Part shown: in pieces, positions 46,895 through 56,929 of the stretch
Position numbering within the stretch: the first letter of the stretch is position 1
How the letters are laid out: every line of letters starts with the position of its first letter
Assembly: GCA_015143295.1 (NCBI GenBank)
Contig: CM026551.1
Coordinates: 18,838,543-18,902,542, forward strand
Origin: Tetracentron sinense
Lineage: Eukaryota > Streptophyta > Magnoliopsida > Trochodendrales > Trochodendraceae
Reading direction: 5' to 3'
DNA length: 64,000 bases
Position numbers and translations under genes: made by a program
Notes under the pieces: model-generated
Database searches by the model: none
Seen by the model: only the letters and a program-made list of their open reading frames with translations
What the model was told of the DNA's origin: nothing

Positions 46895-48250
46895 ATGGGG
46901 AAGTTTAATAGAAAGAAGAATTTTATCTCCAAGTTGAGGGTTGAAGGGGTTTGGAAGGAGGGGAAGAGCGAGATTGACGCAAGCGTGGTCTCATACTACA
47001 AGGAATTGTATCGGGAGAGGGAAGGGTGGCGCCCTCGACTGGATGGACTTCCTTTTGATGGGTTGTCCCCGGACCAAAGGGTGGCCTTAGAGGCTCCGTT
47101 TGAGGAAGAGGAGGTGCTTCGCTCCATTTGAGGTATGGCTAGTGATAAGGCTCCTGGGCCAGATGGCTTTACCATTGAATTTTTTAGGGTGTGCTGGGAG
47201 ATTGTAGGTCAGGACTTCATGGAAGTGATGCAGGAGTTTTTCGACACGGGTCGATTTGACAAAGTGATTAATAGTACGTTACTTATCTTGATTCCGAAAA
47301 AAGAGGATGCAGCGGACCTCAAAGACTTTCGGCCTATTAGTGTTGTGAGTAGCACTTACAAAATTCTTTCTAAGGTGTTGGCTACTACCTTAAGGAGGTG
47401 ATGGCTTCCACTAATTTCCTCACAACAAAGTGCGTTTGTAGGAGGGCGGCAGATTGTAGATGGGATTCTCATTGCTAATGAATGCATCGACACCAGAGTC
47501 CGATCCAAGTTACCTGGCATCCTTTAAAAGGTCGACATGGAGAAGGCTTATGATCATGTCAACTGGGAGTTCATAATTTATGTTCTAGGAAGGATGGGTT
47601 TCGGGTTGAAATGGAGGCAATGGATGAGGTCTTGCATGTCCTTGGTTTTCTTCTCTATTCTTGTTTATGGTAGCTCAGTGGGTTACTTCCCTAGTTCAAG
47701 GGGCTTGAGACAGAGGGACCCGATCTCTCTCTTTCTTTTTGTGATTGCCTCGAAGGCTCTGAGTAGGATATTGTCTAGAGCAAAGGGGGTTTACTTTGAA
47801 GGATTCTCGGTTGGTCCAAACAGGCTAAGGATTTCCCACCTTCAATTCGCAGATGACACTCTTATCTTCATTCGTGCATAGCACAAGGACTTGTCTATCT
47901 CAGATGTATTCTTAGATGCTTTGAAGCAGTGTCGGGGTTACGAGTCAATCTAGCCAAATCCGAGCTCCTCAGGATAGGAGAGGTCCCCATCTTAGACCAT
48001 CTAGCCATTTGTCTGGGCTGTCAAGTGGGATCTCTTCCTTCAGTGTACCTAGGCATGCCTTTGGGTGCTAGCTATAAAGCAAAATCAGTGTGGAATCCAG
48101 TGCTAGACCGAATTGCCAAACGATTTTCAGGGTGGGAATCATCATATTTATCAAAAGGGGGGAAACTGATTCTTATCTGGTACACCTTAAGAAGCCTCCC
48201 CACATTTTTCATGTTTACCCTCACCATTCCACGTTCTGTGGTATGACTAC
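46895..48250 (+). pseudogene. LINE ORF2 reverse transcriptase, broken
   Basis: One frame with three internal stops (47129, 47399, 47525) spans the RT core: [89 protein letters not shown] and the catalytic FADD in LQFADDTLIF. After a frameshift at about 47885 it continues MSGLRVNLAKSELL, VYLGMPLGASYKAKSVWNPV and SGWESSYLSKGGKLILI. Confidence 0.9.
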
Positions 48251-49400
48251 AAAGAAATCCCAGAGGGCATTTTTATGGAACAAGCGAGGAGATAAATCAA
48301 AATATCACCTAGTGGCCTGGAACCAAATTTGTCGCCTTAAGGAAGAAAGGTGTTTGAATCTTAACCCGCTCATCCAATTGAATAAAGCTTTGTTAGGCAA
48401 ATAGGTGTGGAGATTTGGAGCGGAAGAGGGCAGTTTGTGGCAAGCTGTGATAGTAGCTAAGTATGGGAAAACGTCGTGTTGGATTCCGCAGGAGGTTAGA
48501 GGACCTCACGGTCTGGGGTTTTGGAACAGAATAATGGAGAATGTCAACTTGGTTGTGCCTCACTTTAGGTTCCGCACAGGGAGAGGGTCGGAGATTAGGT
48601 TCTGGAAGGATGTATGAGTTGGATCTACAAGACTTATGGATGATATCGGCAATCTCTTTGCCTTAGTTTCTAACAGGGATGCCCTAGTGGAGGATTACTG
48701 TGAGAGGAGTGCAACGGGGGTGGTATGGTGTCCTCAGTTGCGTCGGGACTTGAATGACTGGGAAATTAGTGATATGTCTCCGCTTTTGGAGCGCATTACC
48801 TCGTTTGACCTTTGCCCAGAGGTTAGGGATTGCAGGATGTGGTCTAGAAGTAATCATGGTCAATTCTCAGTAAGAGCATTGCTACAAACATTGTTACCTA
48901 TTCTGGGTGAGTCGTTTCCTCATAGGGTTGTGTGGAATCCAAGAATTTCATCCAAAGTATCTTTCTTCTTATGGTCTGCAACATTGAATAAAATTCTACC
49001 ATGTGATCACTTGTAGCATAGAGGATGGAGTATGGTAACCGTTGTTTTTTGTGTCTCCAAGCGGAAAAGACAATGGATCATCTCCTTTTGCACTGCCCTA
49101 TTGTGCAAGAGGTGTGGGGATTTTTCCTCTCTCGAATGGGGGTAGACTAGGTCTTTCCCTCATCCTTTCAAAACTTCTAATCTTTTTGGTCTTTGGATAG
49201 AGGGGAGGACGCTTGGGAGGCGATATGGGGGATTCTACCTAGGGCTATTTCTTGGTTGTTTTGGGAAGAGAGAAATCTCAAAGCATTTGAGGGTGTCTCC
49301 TCTTCTGTTCCCCAGATTTGTAATCGCATCCGGATGGTGGTCATGGAATGAGCAGGGTTACACTTTACAGGGGAAGAATTGTGGGGGGTGTTGCACTGAT
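48250..49400 (+). pseudogene. LINE ORF2 C-terminal zf-RVT region, broken
   Basis: It contains AFLWNKRGDKSKYHLVAWN, MWRFGAEEGSLWQAVIVAKY, VRGPHGLGFW, the VVWNPRISSKVSFFLWSATL segment, then in another frame NRCFLCLQAEKTMDHLLLHC and the terminal WEERNLKAFEG motif. It aligns throughout with the 317-codon frame at 28271-29224, and the two copies are clearly related. Stops at 48402, 48615 and 49014 and a shift near 49020 kill it. Confidence 0.88.
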
Positions 49401-49955
49401 ATGTTTATGTATAGGGGAGTAGGATGGTGCTTGATGCTTTCCAGATTTGAGTTTATGCGCTTGTAAACTCTTGTTCGTTGTTTCCGTCTTGCGCCTTCTT
49501 TCCTATTTTAATATATTGAGTTGCTTTATCGATCAAAAAAAAAAGATGGAATTGATCTTAGTTAAAAGAAGAACATAGACAAGCACTAGTTTTGGTAGCC
49601 ATCAATCAAAGGTGGATATACATCTTCTAGTGAAAACATGTCCTCTCCCCAAGACATCTAAAAATGAAAGAGCAAGAAGTACGTCATTCTGCCTAAGATG
49701 TTGCAATTCATTTGCTTCTGAATTTCACTCCTTTAACAAAAACCACAAAAGACATGAGAAAACATGTATGAGAAAGAGGATAACAATTCAAAATCTGAGA
49801 ACTAAATAAATTGTCATATTTAACACCAAAACCTCATCACAAGTAAACAAAAAATTGAAATCATCCCCACAATTAAGAGACAGTATTAGAAACAACACAC
49901 TGTGGTACAGAGAATGTAAGCACAATGAAATCAGTCAACTGATTAAAAACATTAC

Positions 49956-50164
49956 CTTGTTGATGAACCTCAGTTCGTGCTCCGTGTTGCCTCCCAGCTG
50001 TATTTGATCCATTGTCAGGTGGAACAACTAGTGCTCTGCAAGTCGGGCAAGTATGTTGCCGCTCTAACCATGACCGAAGGCAATGCACATGAAAAAGATG
50101 TCCACAAATGAGCTTTTTTGCTGTGATCATCTCCTCGCGACAAATAATGCAGGTTGCATCACTT
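49956..50164 (-). CDS. HRD1: HRD1 E3 ubiquitin ligase, RING-H2 exon
   Basis: The 209-bp exon encodes SDATCIICREEMITAKKLIC, GHLFHVHCLRSWLERQHTCP and TCRALVVPPDNGSNTAG, ending RQHGARTEVHQQ. All eight RING-H2 ligands are visible (C-x2-C, C-x-H-x2-H-x2-C, C-x2-C). The RING recruits E2 enzymes to ubiquitinate misfolded proteins being retro-translocated from the endoplasmic reticulum. The acceptor is TATGCAG and the donor CAACAAG/GTAATG. The first base completes the Val codon of the previous exon. Confidence 0.96.
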
Positions 50165-50253
50165 CTGCATATTCATCAATTTACGAGGCTTAATACGACA
50201 AAATATTTAGGAAAAAACTACATATGTATAGCCAGATCAAGTGAATAACTCAC

Positions 50254-50403
50254 ACATTAAGCTCTTCCGGTGTTGCATCTGGAAAACGATCGTTCATATT
50301 TGAAGTAATTTTCCGATATCGAATGTAATCAGCAACGCGGACCTTGAAGTTACGGAATGTCTCATATAGCTCCCGAATCAAGTGTAAGGGCACACCGTAG
50401 TTC
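50254..50403 (-). CDS. HRD1: HRD1 E3 ubiquitin ligase, exon before the RING exon
   Basis: The 150-bp exon encodes NYGVPLHLIRELYETFRNFK, VRVADYIRYRKITSNMNDRF and PDATPEELN, the conserved segment between the last transmembrane helix and the RING of plant HRD1. The acceptor is TTCTTAG with one base carried in (probably completing Met, as in other plants), and the donor is AATGT/GTGAGT. The intron to the RING exon is only 89 bp. Exons for the membrane-spanning N-terminal half were not found between here and 64 kb. Confidence 0.94.
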
Positions 50404-50531
50404 CTAAGAAAAGCAACCCCAAAGTCAATAATAATATCACATAAGCACGTAACTGAAGACCTCATCCCCTAATGTCTCGCCCATCATTACTAAACACTAT
50501 GTAGTGACGTCCAAAAGAATGAGTCTTCACC

Positions 50532-50539
50532 TTTCTAAG
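50532..50539. repeat. Left target-site duplication of hAT element
   Basis: TTTCTAAG directly precedes the CAGGGGCGGAG terminus, and the same 8 bp follows the other end at 55119-55126. An 8-bp duplication is diagnostic of hAT insertion. Confidence 0.95.
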
Positions 50540-53500
50540 CAGGGGCGGAGCCAGGGGGGGCGGGGGGGCCATGGCCCCCCCAAAATTTTTGACTTTCTAT
50601 GGTGAAATAGTATATAAATTCTTTAAAATAGTATTTTTTACTTTCGTCTCCTTACTGTGGCCCCCCCCAAAATCTGGATGTCATATTATACACTGGCCCC
50701 CCCAAAAATCTAAAAAGCTAATTTGTCTCTACTAAAAAAAAGGTAGCTTTTGTCTATTTACATCTTGTTACTTTATTTAGTGTATTAGTTGGTTTTGCCT
50801 TTTGCATTACGTACTTACAAAGGGACCAGAGGGTTTGAAATTAGGATTTTAAAAGGGAGAAGAAAGGACAGAGGAGAAAAACCGAGAAGATAAAATCTCT
50901 GTCGGAGATTCTCCGACTCCAAGTTTCCATCATCGTCCACAGTCCATCGACTATGAGTCTATGAAGACTCAGACCACAGACAGTTGCTTGAGTCTTGGTT
51001 GATGCTTCGCCGGTTCGCCCACAACCACAAGCTTGAAACCCTAGAAAAAATTATGTGAGTTTAGACTTTCAGTTGCTTGAAAACCCTAGAAAAATTGATG
51101 GCTCCGCCTCAACCCTTGGGAGTGACGATTATTTCTATTCCAAAAGGTGATTTACTGATTTTATTTGGTTCTAACTTCTATACTTCTATAGTTTTATCTA
51201 TTTGATTTATTTTCTGAAATTTGCATTAGAAATGACTAAATGGTGATGCGGGCATGCGGCTAATGCCATTGATAATTTGGTATTGATTCTATTGAATATG
51301 AATATATGGATTCATTGATTTGTGTTTGTTTTTTCCCTTTTCTGGCACTAGCAGTGGGAATGTCAAATGTGAGATATTGTATTTGCTTCATTTGTTTCCT
51401 ATTTTTCATTTGTTTCCTCCTTTCCATATTCAGATATTCTCAAATCTCAATCAAAGTAAATAAGTAATCAATTGTGAACTTCTAATGTCTTTTTTTTTAT
51501 CAGTCTACGATCACTTAGTACATACTCTTGGGAATGGCATTCTCTAATGGGAGCAAAAAAAGCTGTTGACACATCTAGCAACTTATGTGGCTTAAAAACT
51601 GAATGATACAAAACTATCTAAGATGTCTAATTTGATTGAATGATCACTTGCAGCGAATATATGGAGCTGCATTGACTGTTCTGCTGGCTGCTGCTACTCC
51701 TAATTCAGAATAGAACAATTTCCTACAAGCAGAAATAGACTGGTGAGCCATGAAACCCATGATCTTGTCTTGGTTATTTTTTGTCTCAATTATTAATCAA
51801 CTGCTTGGACTATATCTGAATTGGATCTTCACTAAAGAATATGTTTATGGCTAGGACTTTATCCAGCTAGTATTGTTATTGGAAAGGGCTTTTATTTAAT
51901 ACCATCTGTTCTCTTCTTGTACATGTTCATACATGTGTGGCCTCAAATGGGCTGATCTTAAAGAAATGAGCATCTTTATTTTCGACAATTCCATTTTCAG
52001 GAATGTTGGTTATGCTCTTTCTAGCTTTTTGAAGATTAGACAATCAACAAAATTCAATTCTGATACTTGCTCATAATGGGAGATTCATCTCTCCTTGTAT
52101 GTTAATGCTATGCTCTTTTCTTTTGGATATCCATTTTAGAATTTTATAAATTATAAATTGTATGATGCTTCAATTACATAAAATATTTAAGTAAAAATTA
52201 TCAACAAAGGAAAATATTGATAAACTAGTGATTTTTCTGGTGATTTTATTTTCTGGAGCATTAATTCGACTTAAGTAATCATGGTTAAGTCATCTACAAT
52301 AGATGCATTCTTCAAGAGAAAAGCTTCTCAAAGTTTAGAATCTAATTCATCATCTCCCACTACCAATCTTAACACTTCAAGCCATGATCGTCCTCTCAAA
52401 GTGTACAAAATCGAACATACAGAAGTTGATATAAACTCTTTAGTGTGTGATCCAGGATTACGTCTTCCAATATGGGACTATCCTATTGACCAACGTGATA
52501 AAATTCACCGTGCTTATATCAAGGCTGGGCCATATCAACATATTCTTCCAAATTATCCTCCTTCTGGACCGGAGAAACATCGTCGTCGATTTCAATCATC
52601 CTGGTTCAAATTATTCCCATCTTGGTTAGAATATTCTCCTTCTAAAGATGCAGCATTTTGTCTATCATGCTATCTTTTCACCAAGAAGCCAACTGGACGC
52701 CCTAGATCAAGTGCATTCACTATTGAAGGGTTTTGCAATTGGAAAAAAGTCAATGATGGTGAGAATTGTGGTTTCTTAAGTCATGTGGGCAAAGATCCTA
52801 ATTCCCTACATAATGTAGCTGAGCAAGCTTGCAAAGATCTAATGAGTCAATCTCAACACATTGAGAAGATCATTGAAAAACAAACATCTGAACAAGTTGT
52901 GAAGAATAGGTTGCGACTTAAGACCTCAATAGACACCATTAGATGGTTAACATTTCAAGCATGTGCTTTTAGAGGACATGATGAACGCCCTGAGTCAAAA
53001 AATCGTGGCAATTTTCTTGAAATGATAAAGATATTGGCTTCTTATAATGAAAGGGTATCTGAAATTGTATTGGAAAATGCTCCTGGAAATGCGAAATACA
53101 CTTCACCAATGATCTAGAAGGAGAAATTACATATTCTTTCAAGTAACGTACGAAATGCTATTCGTGAGGAAATCAGTGATGCAAAATTTTGCATTATCGT
53201 TGACGAAGCACGGGATGAGTCTAAAAGAGAACAAATGGCTCTCGTTTTGAGGTTCGTTGATAAAGATGGTTTTCTACGTGAACAATTTTTTGATATTGTT
53301 CACATCTTAGATACTGTGGCGTTAACTTTAAAGAAAAGTATATGTGCAATCATTTCTCGCCACTGTCTTAGCATTCAAAATATTCGAGGTCAGGGTTATG
53401 ATGGAGCAAGCAATATGCGTGGCGAATGGAATGGATTACAAGCTCTGTTTCTCAAAGATTGTCCATTTGCTTATTATATTCATTGTTTTGCTCATCGCCT

Positions 53501-55118
53501 CCAACTAGTCCTAGTTGCTGCTTTTAAAGAAGTGAAAAATGTGTATCATTTTTTCACTAAATTGACTACTATTGTCAATATTGTTGGTGTTTCTTGCAAA
53601 CGTCATGATGAATTACAAGTCATTCAAGCAGAAAAAATAGCACATTTACTTGCCATCGATGAAATCGAGTCTGGTAGAGGGCTTAATCAAATTGGTACTT
53701 TACAACGGGCTGGAGATACACGATGGAGCTCTCACTTTAATTTTGTTTGCAGTTTGATAAAGATGTTTGATGCAACTTGCCCAATTCTTCGAAATATTAT
53801 TACAGATGGCTCTACTTACTCTCAAAGAGGGGATGCAGATGCAGCTTATATTGCAATGACTTCTTTTGAATTCATCTTCATCTTACATCTTATGCAAGAA
53901 ATTATGGGAATAACTGATAATTTATGTCAAGCTTTGCAAAGTCAATCTCAGGATATTTTGAATGCCTTGGATTTAGTCTCAACTACAAAAGTACTTATCC
54001 AAGAATTGAGAGAAGATGGTTGGGATCCATTGCTCGAGAAGGTAACATCATTTTGCAATCAATATAATGTTGATATCCCTGATATGAATGGTCGTTATGC
54101 TGCGGGTCGAGGTCGATTTCGTCATCAGCATGATCATATTACAATGGAACATCATTATGAGTTTGACATATTTACTGCTACAATAGATTCTCAATTGCAA
54201 GAGTTAAACAGGAGGTTCAATGAGCACACAATGGAACTACTTGTTCTTAGTTCAACTTTGGATCCTAGAGACAGTTATAAATCGTTCAGAATTGATGACA
54301 TTTGCAAGCTAATAGATAAATTTTATCCACAAGATTTCACGGAACAAGAAAAGATTCACCTAAGATATGAGTTGCAACATTATGAGCGTGATATACCTCA
54401 ACATCCTGAATTACGGAACATGTTGACAATTTCTAAACTTTGTCAAGGATTAGTAAAGACAGGAAAGTCGGTGATCTATCCTCTTGTGGATCGATTGATT
54501 CGCCTTGTGCTGACTCTTCCAGTTTCGACAGCAACAACAGAAAGAGCATTCTCAGCAATGAAGATAGTCAAAACAAGGCTTCGCAACAAGATGGAGGATG
54601 AATTTCTTGCAGATACTTTGGTTGTTAATATTGAAAAAGAGATTGCAGAAAAATTTAATGCTGAATCAATAATAGAAGATTTTTATTCAATGAAAGAACG
54701 TCGAGCACAACTTCAATAGATGTCTGGGAGATTGGGATTAACTGAGTTACTAGAAGATCTTTGATGAAATTTTTTGGAAATGTGTAGTTTTTTTATATTG
54801 ATGATCCTCTATGTTGAAAAATGAAAGAGTTGTCAAATCATATATTTTTTTTTGTATATCGGTGAAGATACATACTTTTTTTGTTTTTTTTTTGTACATA
54901 TCCATGTCAAAGTTGATTGGATATACTTGTAATATGTTAATATTGAGTTACTAGATACTCGTTGTCAAGGAAATTTTTTGCATCTGAAGTTCAGCGAATC
55001 TTAACCACAGTTAATAGGAGGAAAAAAAAATTCTCAGTGGCTTCGCCCCCCAAACCCATTACTTTTTTTGATACATGTTTCCGGCCCCCCCAAGGAAAAA
55101 TTCCTGACTCCGCCCCTG
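50540..55118 (+). mobile_element. hAT transposon, 4,579 bp, complete ends
   Basis: The left end is CAGGGGCGGAGCCAGG and the right end, inverted, is CAGGGGCGGAGTCAGG, 15 of 16 identical. It is flanked by perfect 8-bp duplications. The sub-terminal DNA is rich in GGCCCCCCCAAAA-type motifs, and a perfect palindrome GGGGGGGCCATGGCCCCCCC lies at 50562-50581. The transposase frame is nearly intact. It sits left-to-right, antisense to HRD1 and 136 bp upstream of the exon at 50403, so it is probably in an HRD1 intron. Confidence 0.95.
52281..54719 (+). pseudogene. hAT transposase (TTF-type zinc finger, ZMYM1-like), one internal stop
   Basis: A single 813-codon frame is broken only by TAG at 53115-53117 (codon 279). 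Domains: N-terminal TIDAFFKRKA; a TTF-type zinc finger around residues 105-175 (FQSSWFKLFPSWLEYSPSKD then FCLSCYLF); the RNase H-like catalytic fold with FCIIVDEARDES (first acidic residue), QGYDGASNMRGEWNGLQAL (second) and IHCFAHRLQLVL; DTRWSSH; and the C-terminal hAT dimerisation region STATTERAFSAMKIVKTRLR then DTLVVNIEKE. The region between the stop and 53235 reads on in frame (NAIREEISDAKFCIIVDEAR), so it is one gene with a nonsense mutation rather than two. Confidence 0.9.
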
Positions 55119-55126
55119 TTTCTAAG
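55119..55126. repeat. Right target-site duplication of hAT element
   Basis: TTTCTAAG, identical to 50532-50539. It immediately follows the terminal GCCCCTG. Confidence 0.95.
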
Positions 55127-55469
55127 GCATCATTTCATCATCGAATTTGAATTTTTCCAAGTTGGCACGGTCCAAAACTATTGGGCTTCCCATGAGGGAT
55201 ATATATTTGAGATATGTTTATTATTATAGGAGTTGATACACCTTATCATCTCTTGAGGGTATTATTGTAACCTTCATTTATAAGTGATATAAATAACATA
55301 ACGGGGATCATTCCCCTAACATTTTTTCTCCAATTTTTCACTTCTCTTCTTTTCTCCCTCCTCCCTCTAGGGTTTCACTTTCTACTTGGTATGAGAGCAG
55401 CTCTTTCAATCAAGGTCAACAAAGGAGTACAACAACGACAACAAAAAAGGAAGGACCGTCCGATTGACG

Positions 55470-55735
55470 ATTTGACGTCAATAGACTGTACAACTGACTT
55501 CATCAGTTGTACGGACGCAGTCCTCCTCCCGGAAAACTTACAAAGGTTAGAGCGAATATTTGAGGTCAATAGACTGTACAACTGACGTCAGCAGTTGTAC
55601 GGACACAGTCCTTCCCCTGGAAAACTTACAAAGGTTAGAGCGAATATTTGAGGTCAATAGACTGTACAACTGACATCAGCAGTTGTACGGGCACAGTCCT
55701 TCCCCTGGAAAACTTACAAAGGTTAGAGCGAATAT
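55470..55735 (+). repeat. 88-bp tandem repeat in Copia leader (3 copies)
   Basis: Three copies have GACTGTACAACTGAC anchors at 55484, 55572 and 55660, exactly 88 bp apart. Each unit includes the inverted repeat GTACAACTG-ACGTCAG-CAGTTGTAC (variants TTCATCAG and ACATCAG in copies 1 and 3) and ends CAAAGGTTAGAGCGAATATT. It lies between the PBS and gag. Confidence 0.92.
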
Positions 55736-56123
55736 TAATCTGATTTTTTTTAGTATGTTCCTGAAATTTTTCGATGAGTTTTAGAGGGTTTTTTTCTCAC
55801 CCGAAGTGTTTCACAAGAAAAAAAAATCAATTTTAGAAAAACTGATTGGTACAATCTGTTCCGGATATTTTGCAGAGCGAAATTGATATTGTTTGATGAG
55901 TTTAAATATTTCAGAATTTCTACAACTTGTTTGGAGAAGTTCCGTGACGAATTGAAGCCGAGGTGATGATTTTTCTCCCTCTTTAGAACCCTTTTTTATT
56001 GTGTTTTGTGATTTTGAGTTTTAAATCTCATAAATTTGAGATTTAGGAAATCTATGGAGATTCAGAAGCTATTTAAAGGATATTATCACCAATGTCGACC
56101 GAATAGGGGTTTGAAGCAATTTC

Positions 56124-56523
56124 CAGGGTATCCGGGAATCCAAGTTCAATACCTATCACAAACGACTACAATGATAATCAGTGTTCAGATCACAACTATA
56201 AAGTTGGATGACACTAATTTTTTGGAATGGTCTCAATCCGCAAAGATGTATATCAGTGGAAGACGGAAGTTAGGTTACTTGAATGGTAGGGTGAAAGAAC
56301 CTACTATAAATTATGTCATATGACAGGGTATCCGGGAATCCAAGTTCAATACCTATCACAAACGACTACAATGATAATCAGTGTTCAGATCACAACTATA
56401 AAGTTGGATGACACTAATTTTTTGGAATGGTCTCAATCCGCAAAGATGTATATCAGTGGAAGACGGAAGTTAGGTTACTTGAATGGTAGGGTGAAAGAAC
56501 CTACTATAAATTATGTCATATGA
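56124..56523 (+). repeat. Perfect 200-bp tandem duplication in gag
   Basis: Copies at 56124-56323 and 56324-56523 appear identical base for base. Each contains the same 67-codon gag start with KLDDTNFLEWSQSAKMYISG and KLGYLNGRVKEP, ending in a TGA. The identity implies a recent duplication, or an assembly artefact. Confidence 0.93.
56200..56523 (+). pseudogene. Copia gag N-terminal fragment
   Basis: ITTIKLDDTNFLEWSQSAKM is the usual UBN2-type gag start of plant Copia elements (L-D-G-x-N-F-x-x-W). It is followed by an ATATGA stop, and the segment is then repeated by the 200-bp duplication. The rest of gag is displaced to about 59.15 kb. Confidence 0.75.
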
Positions 56524-56929
56524 CAAATGACAAAAAGAAAATCTTATAATGATGTCATGGCTACTCTATTCAATGCAATCACATTAGTAGACCTCCGTTT
56601 CTTCCTTCTGATCTTCTTGAACCGGTCTCTTCTCATAACACAGCAAATTGTGACTTAGACTTCTATAACTCAGATTAAGGACTACTGTTCGCATATGTTG
56701 TAATTGAGATTCCTATATCTTGTATATTGTAGTTATACAAGTGTCTTCGAAGAAAATTGTTTTTATTTGAAAATGAGAGTTAAAGATCAATCTTTTAATT
56801 TCTTTTAGTGATATTGATTTGCACCAAATTCTTAGTATTTTCTATGTTTTTCTTTATTTCTCACCTTCTGATATATGAGAAATGACTCCGCCCTGAACCC
56901 AGAAATTTAGATAGCATTCGGGAAGATGG

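Larger units (their letters stand above)
43330..49551 (+). mobile_element. Near full-length plant LINE, inactivated
   Basis: A plus-strand non-LTR retrotransposon has ORF1 (DUF4283-type) then ORF2 with endonuclease, reverse transcriptase and zf-RVT, ending TTTATCGATCAAAAAAAAAA (about 49527-49551). Both ORFs contain many stops and frameshifts. The left end is approximate, because no convincing target duplication of the DNA after the A tail was found upstream. It is antisense to HRD1. Confidence 0.85.
39724..49955 (-). other. HRD1: HRD1 intron (10.2 kb) filled with LINEs
   Basis: This GT-AG intron has GTAATG donor at 49955 and GCAG acceptor at 39724. It carries at least three LINE insertions: minus-strand 40333-41070 and 42221-42620, and the nearly full-length plus-strand copy at about 43.3-49.55 kb. 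The remainder (39724-40320, 41082-42210, 42631-43320, 49552-49955) is AT-rich with (TA)n at 41262-41282 and no host exon. Confidence 0.85.

Noticed and set aside
52447-52629. Second plus-strand frame inside the hAT transposase
   Set aside because: Out of frame with the conserved TTF zinc-finger coding sequence.
53118-53234. Reading the hAT transposase as two separate genes
   Set aside because: The sequence after the TAG continues in the same frame with conserved hAT residues, so it is one gene with a nonsense mutation.
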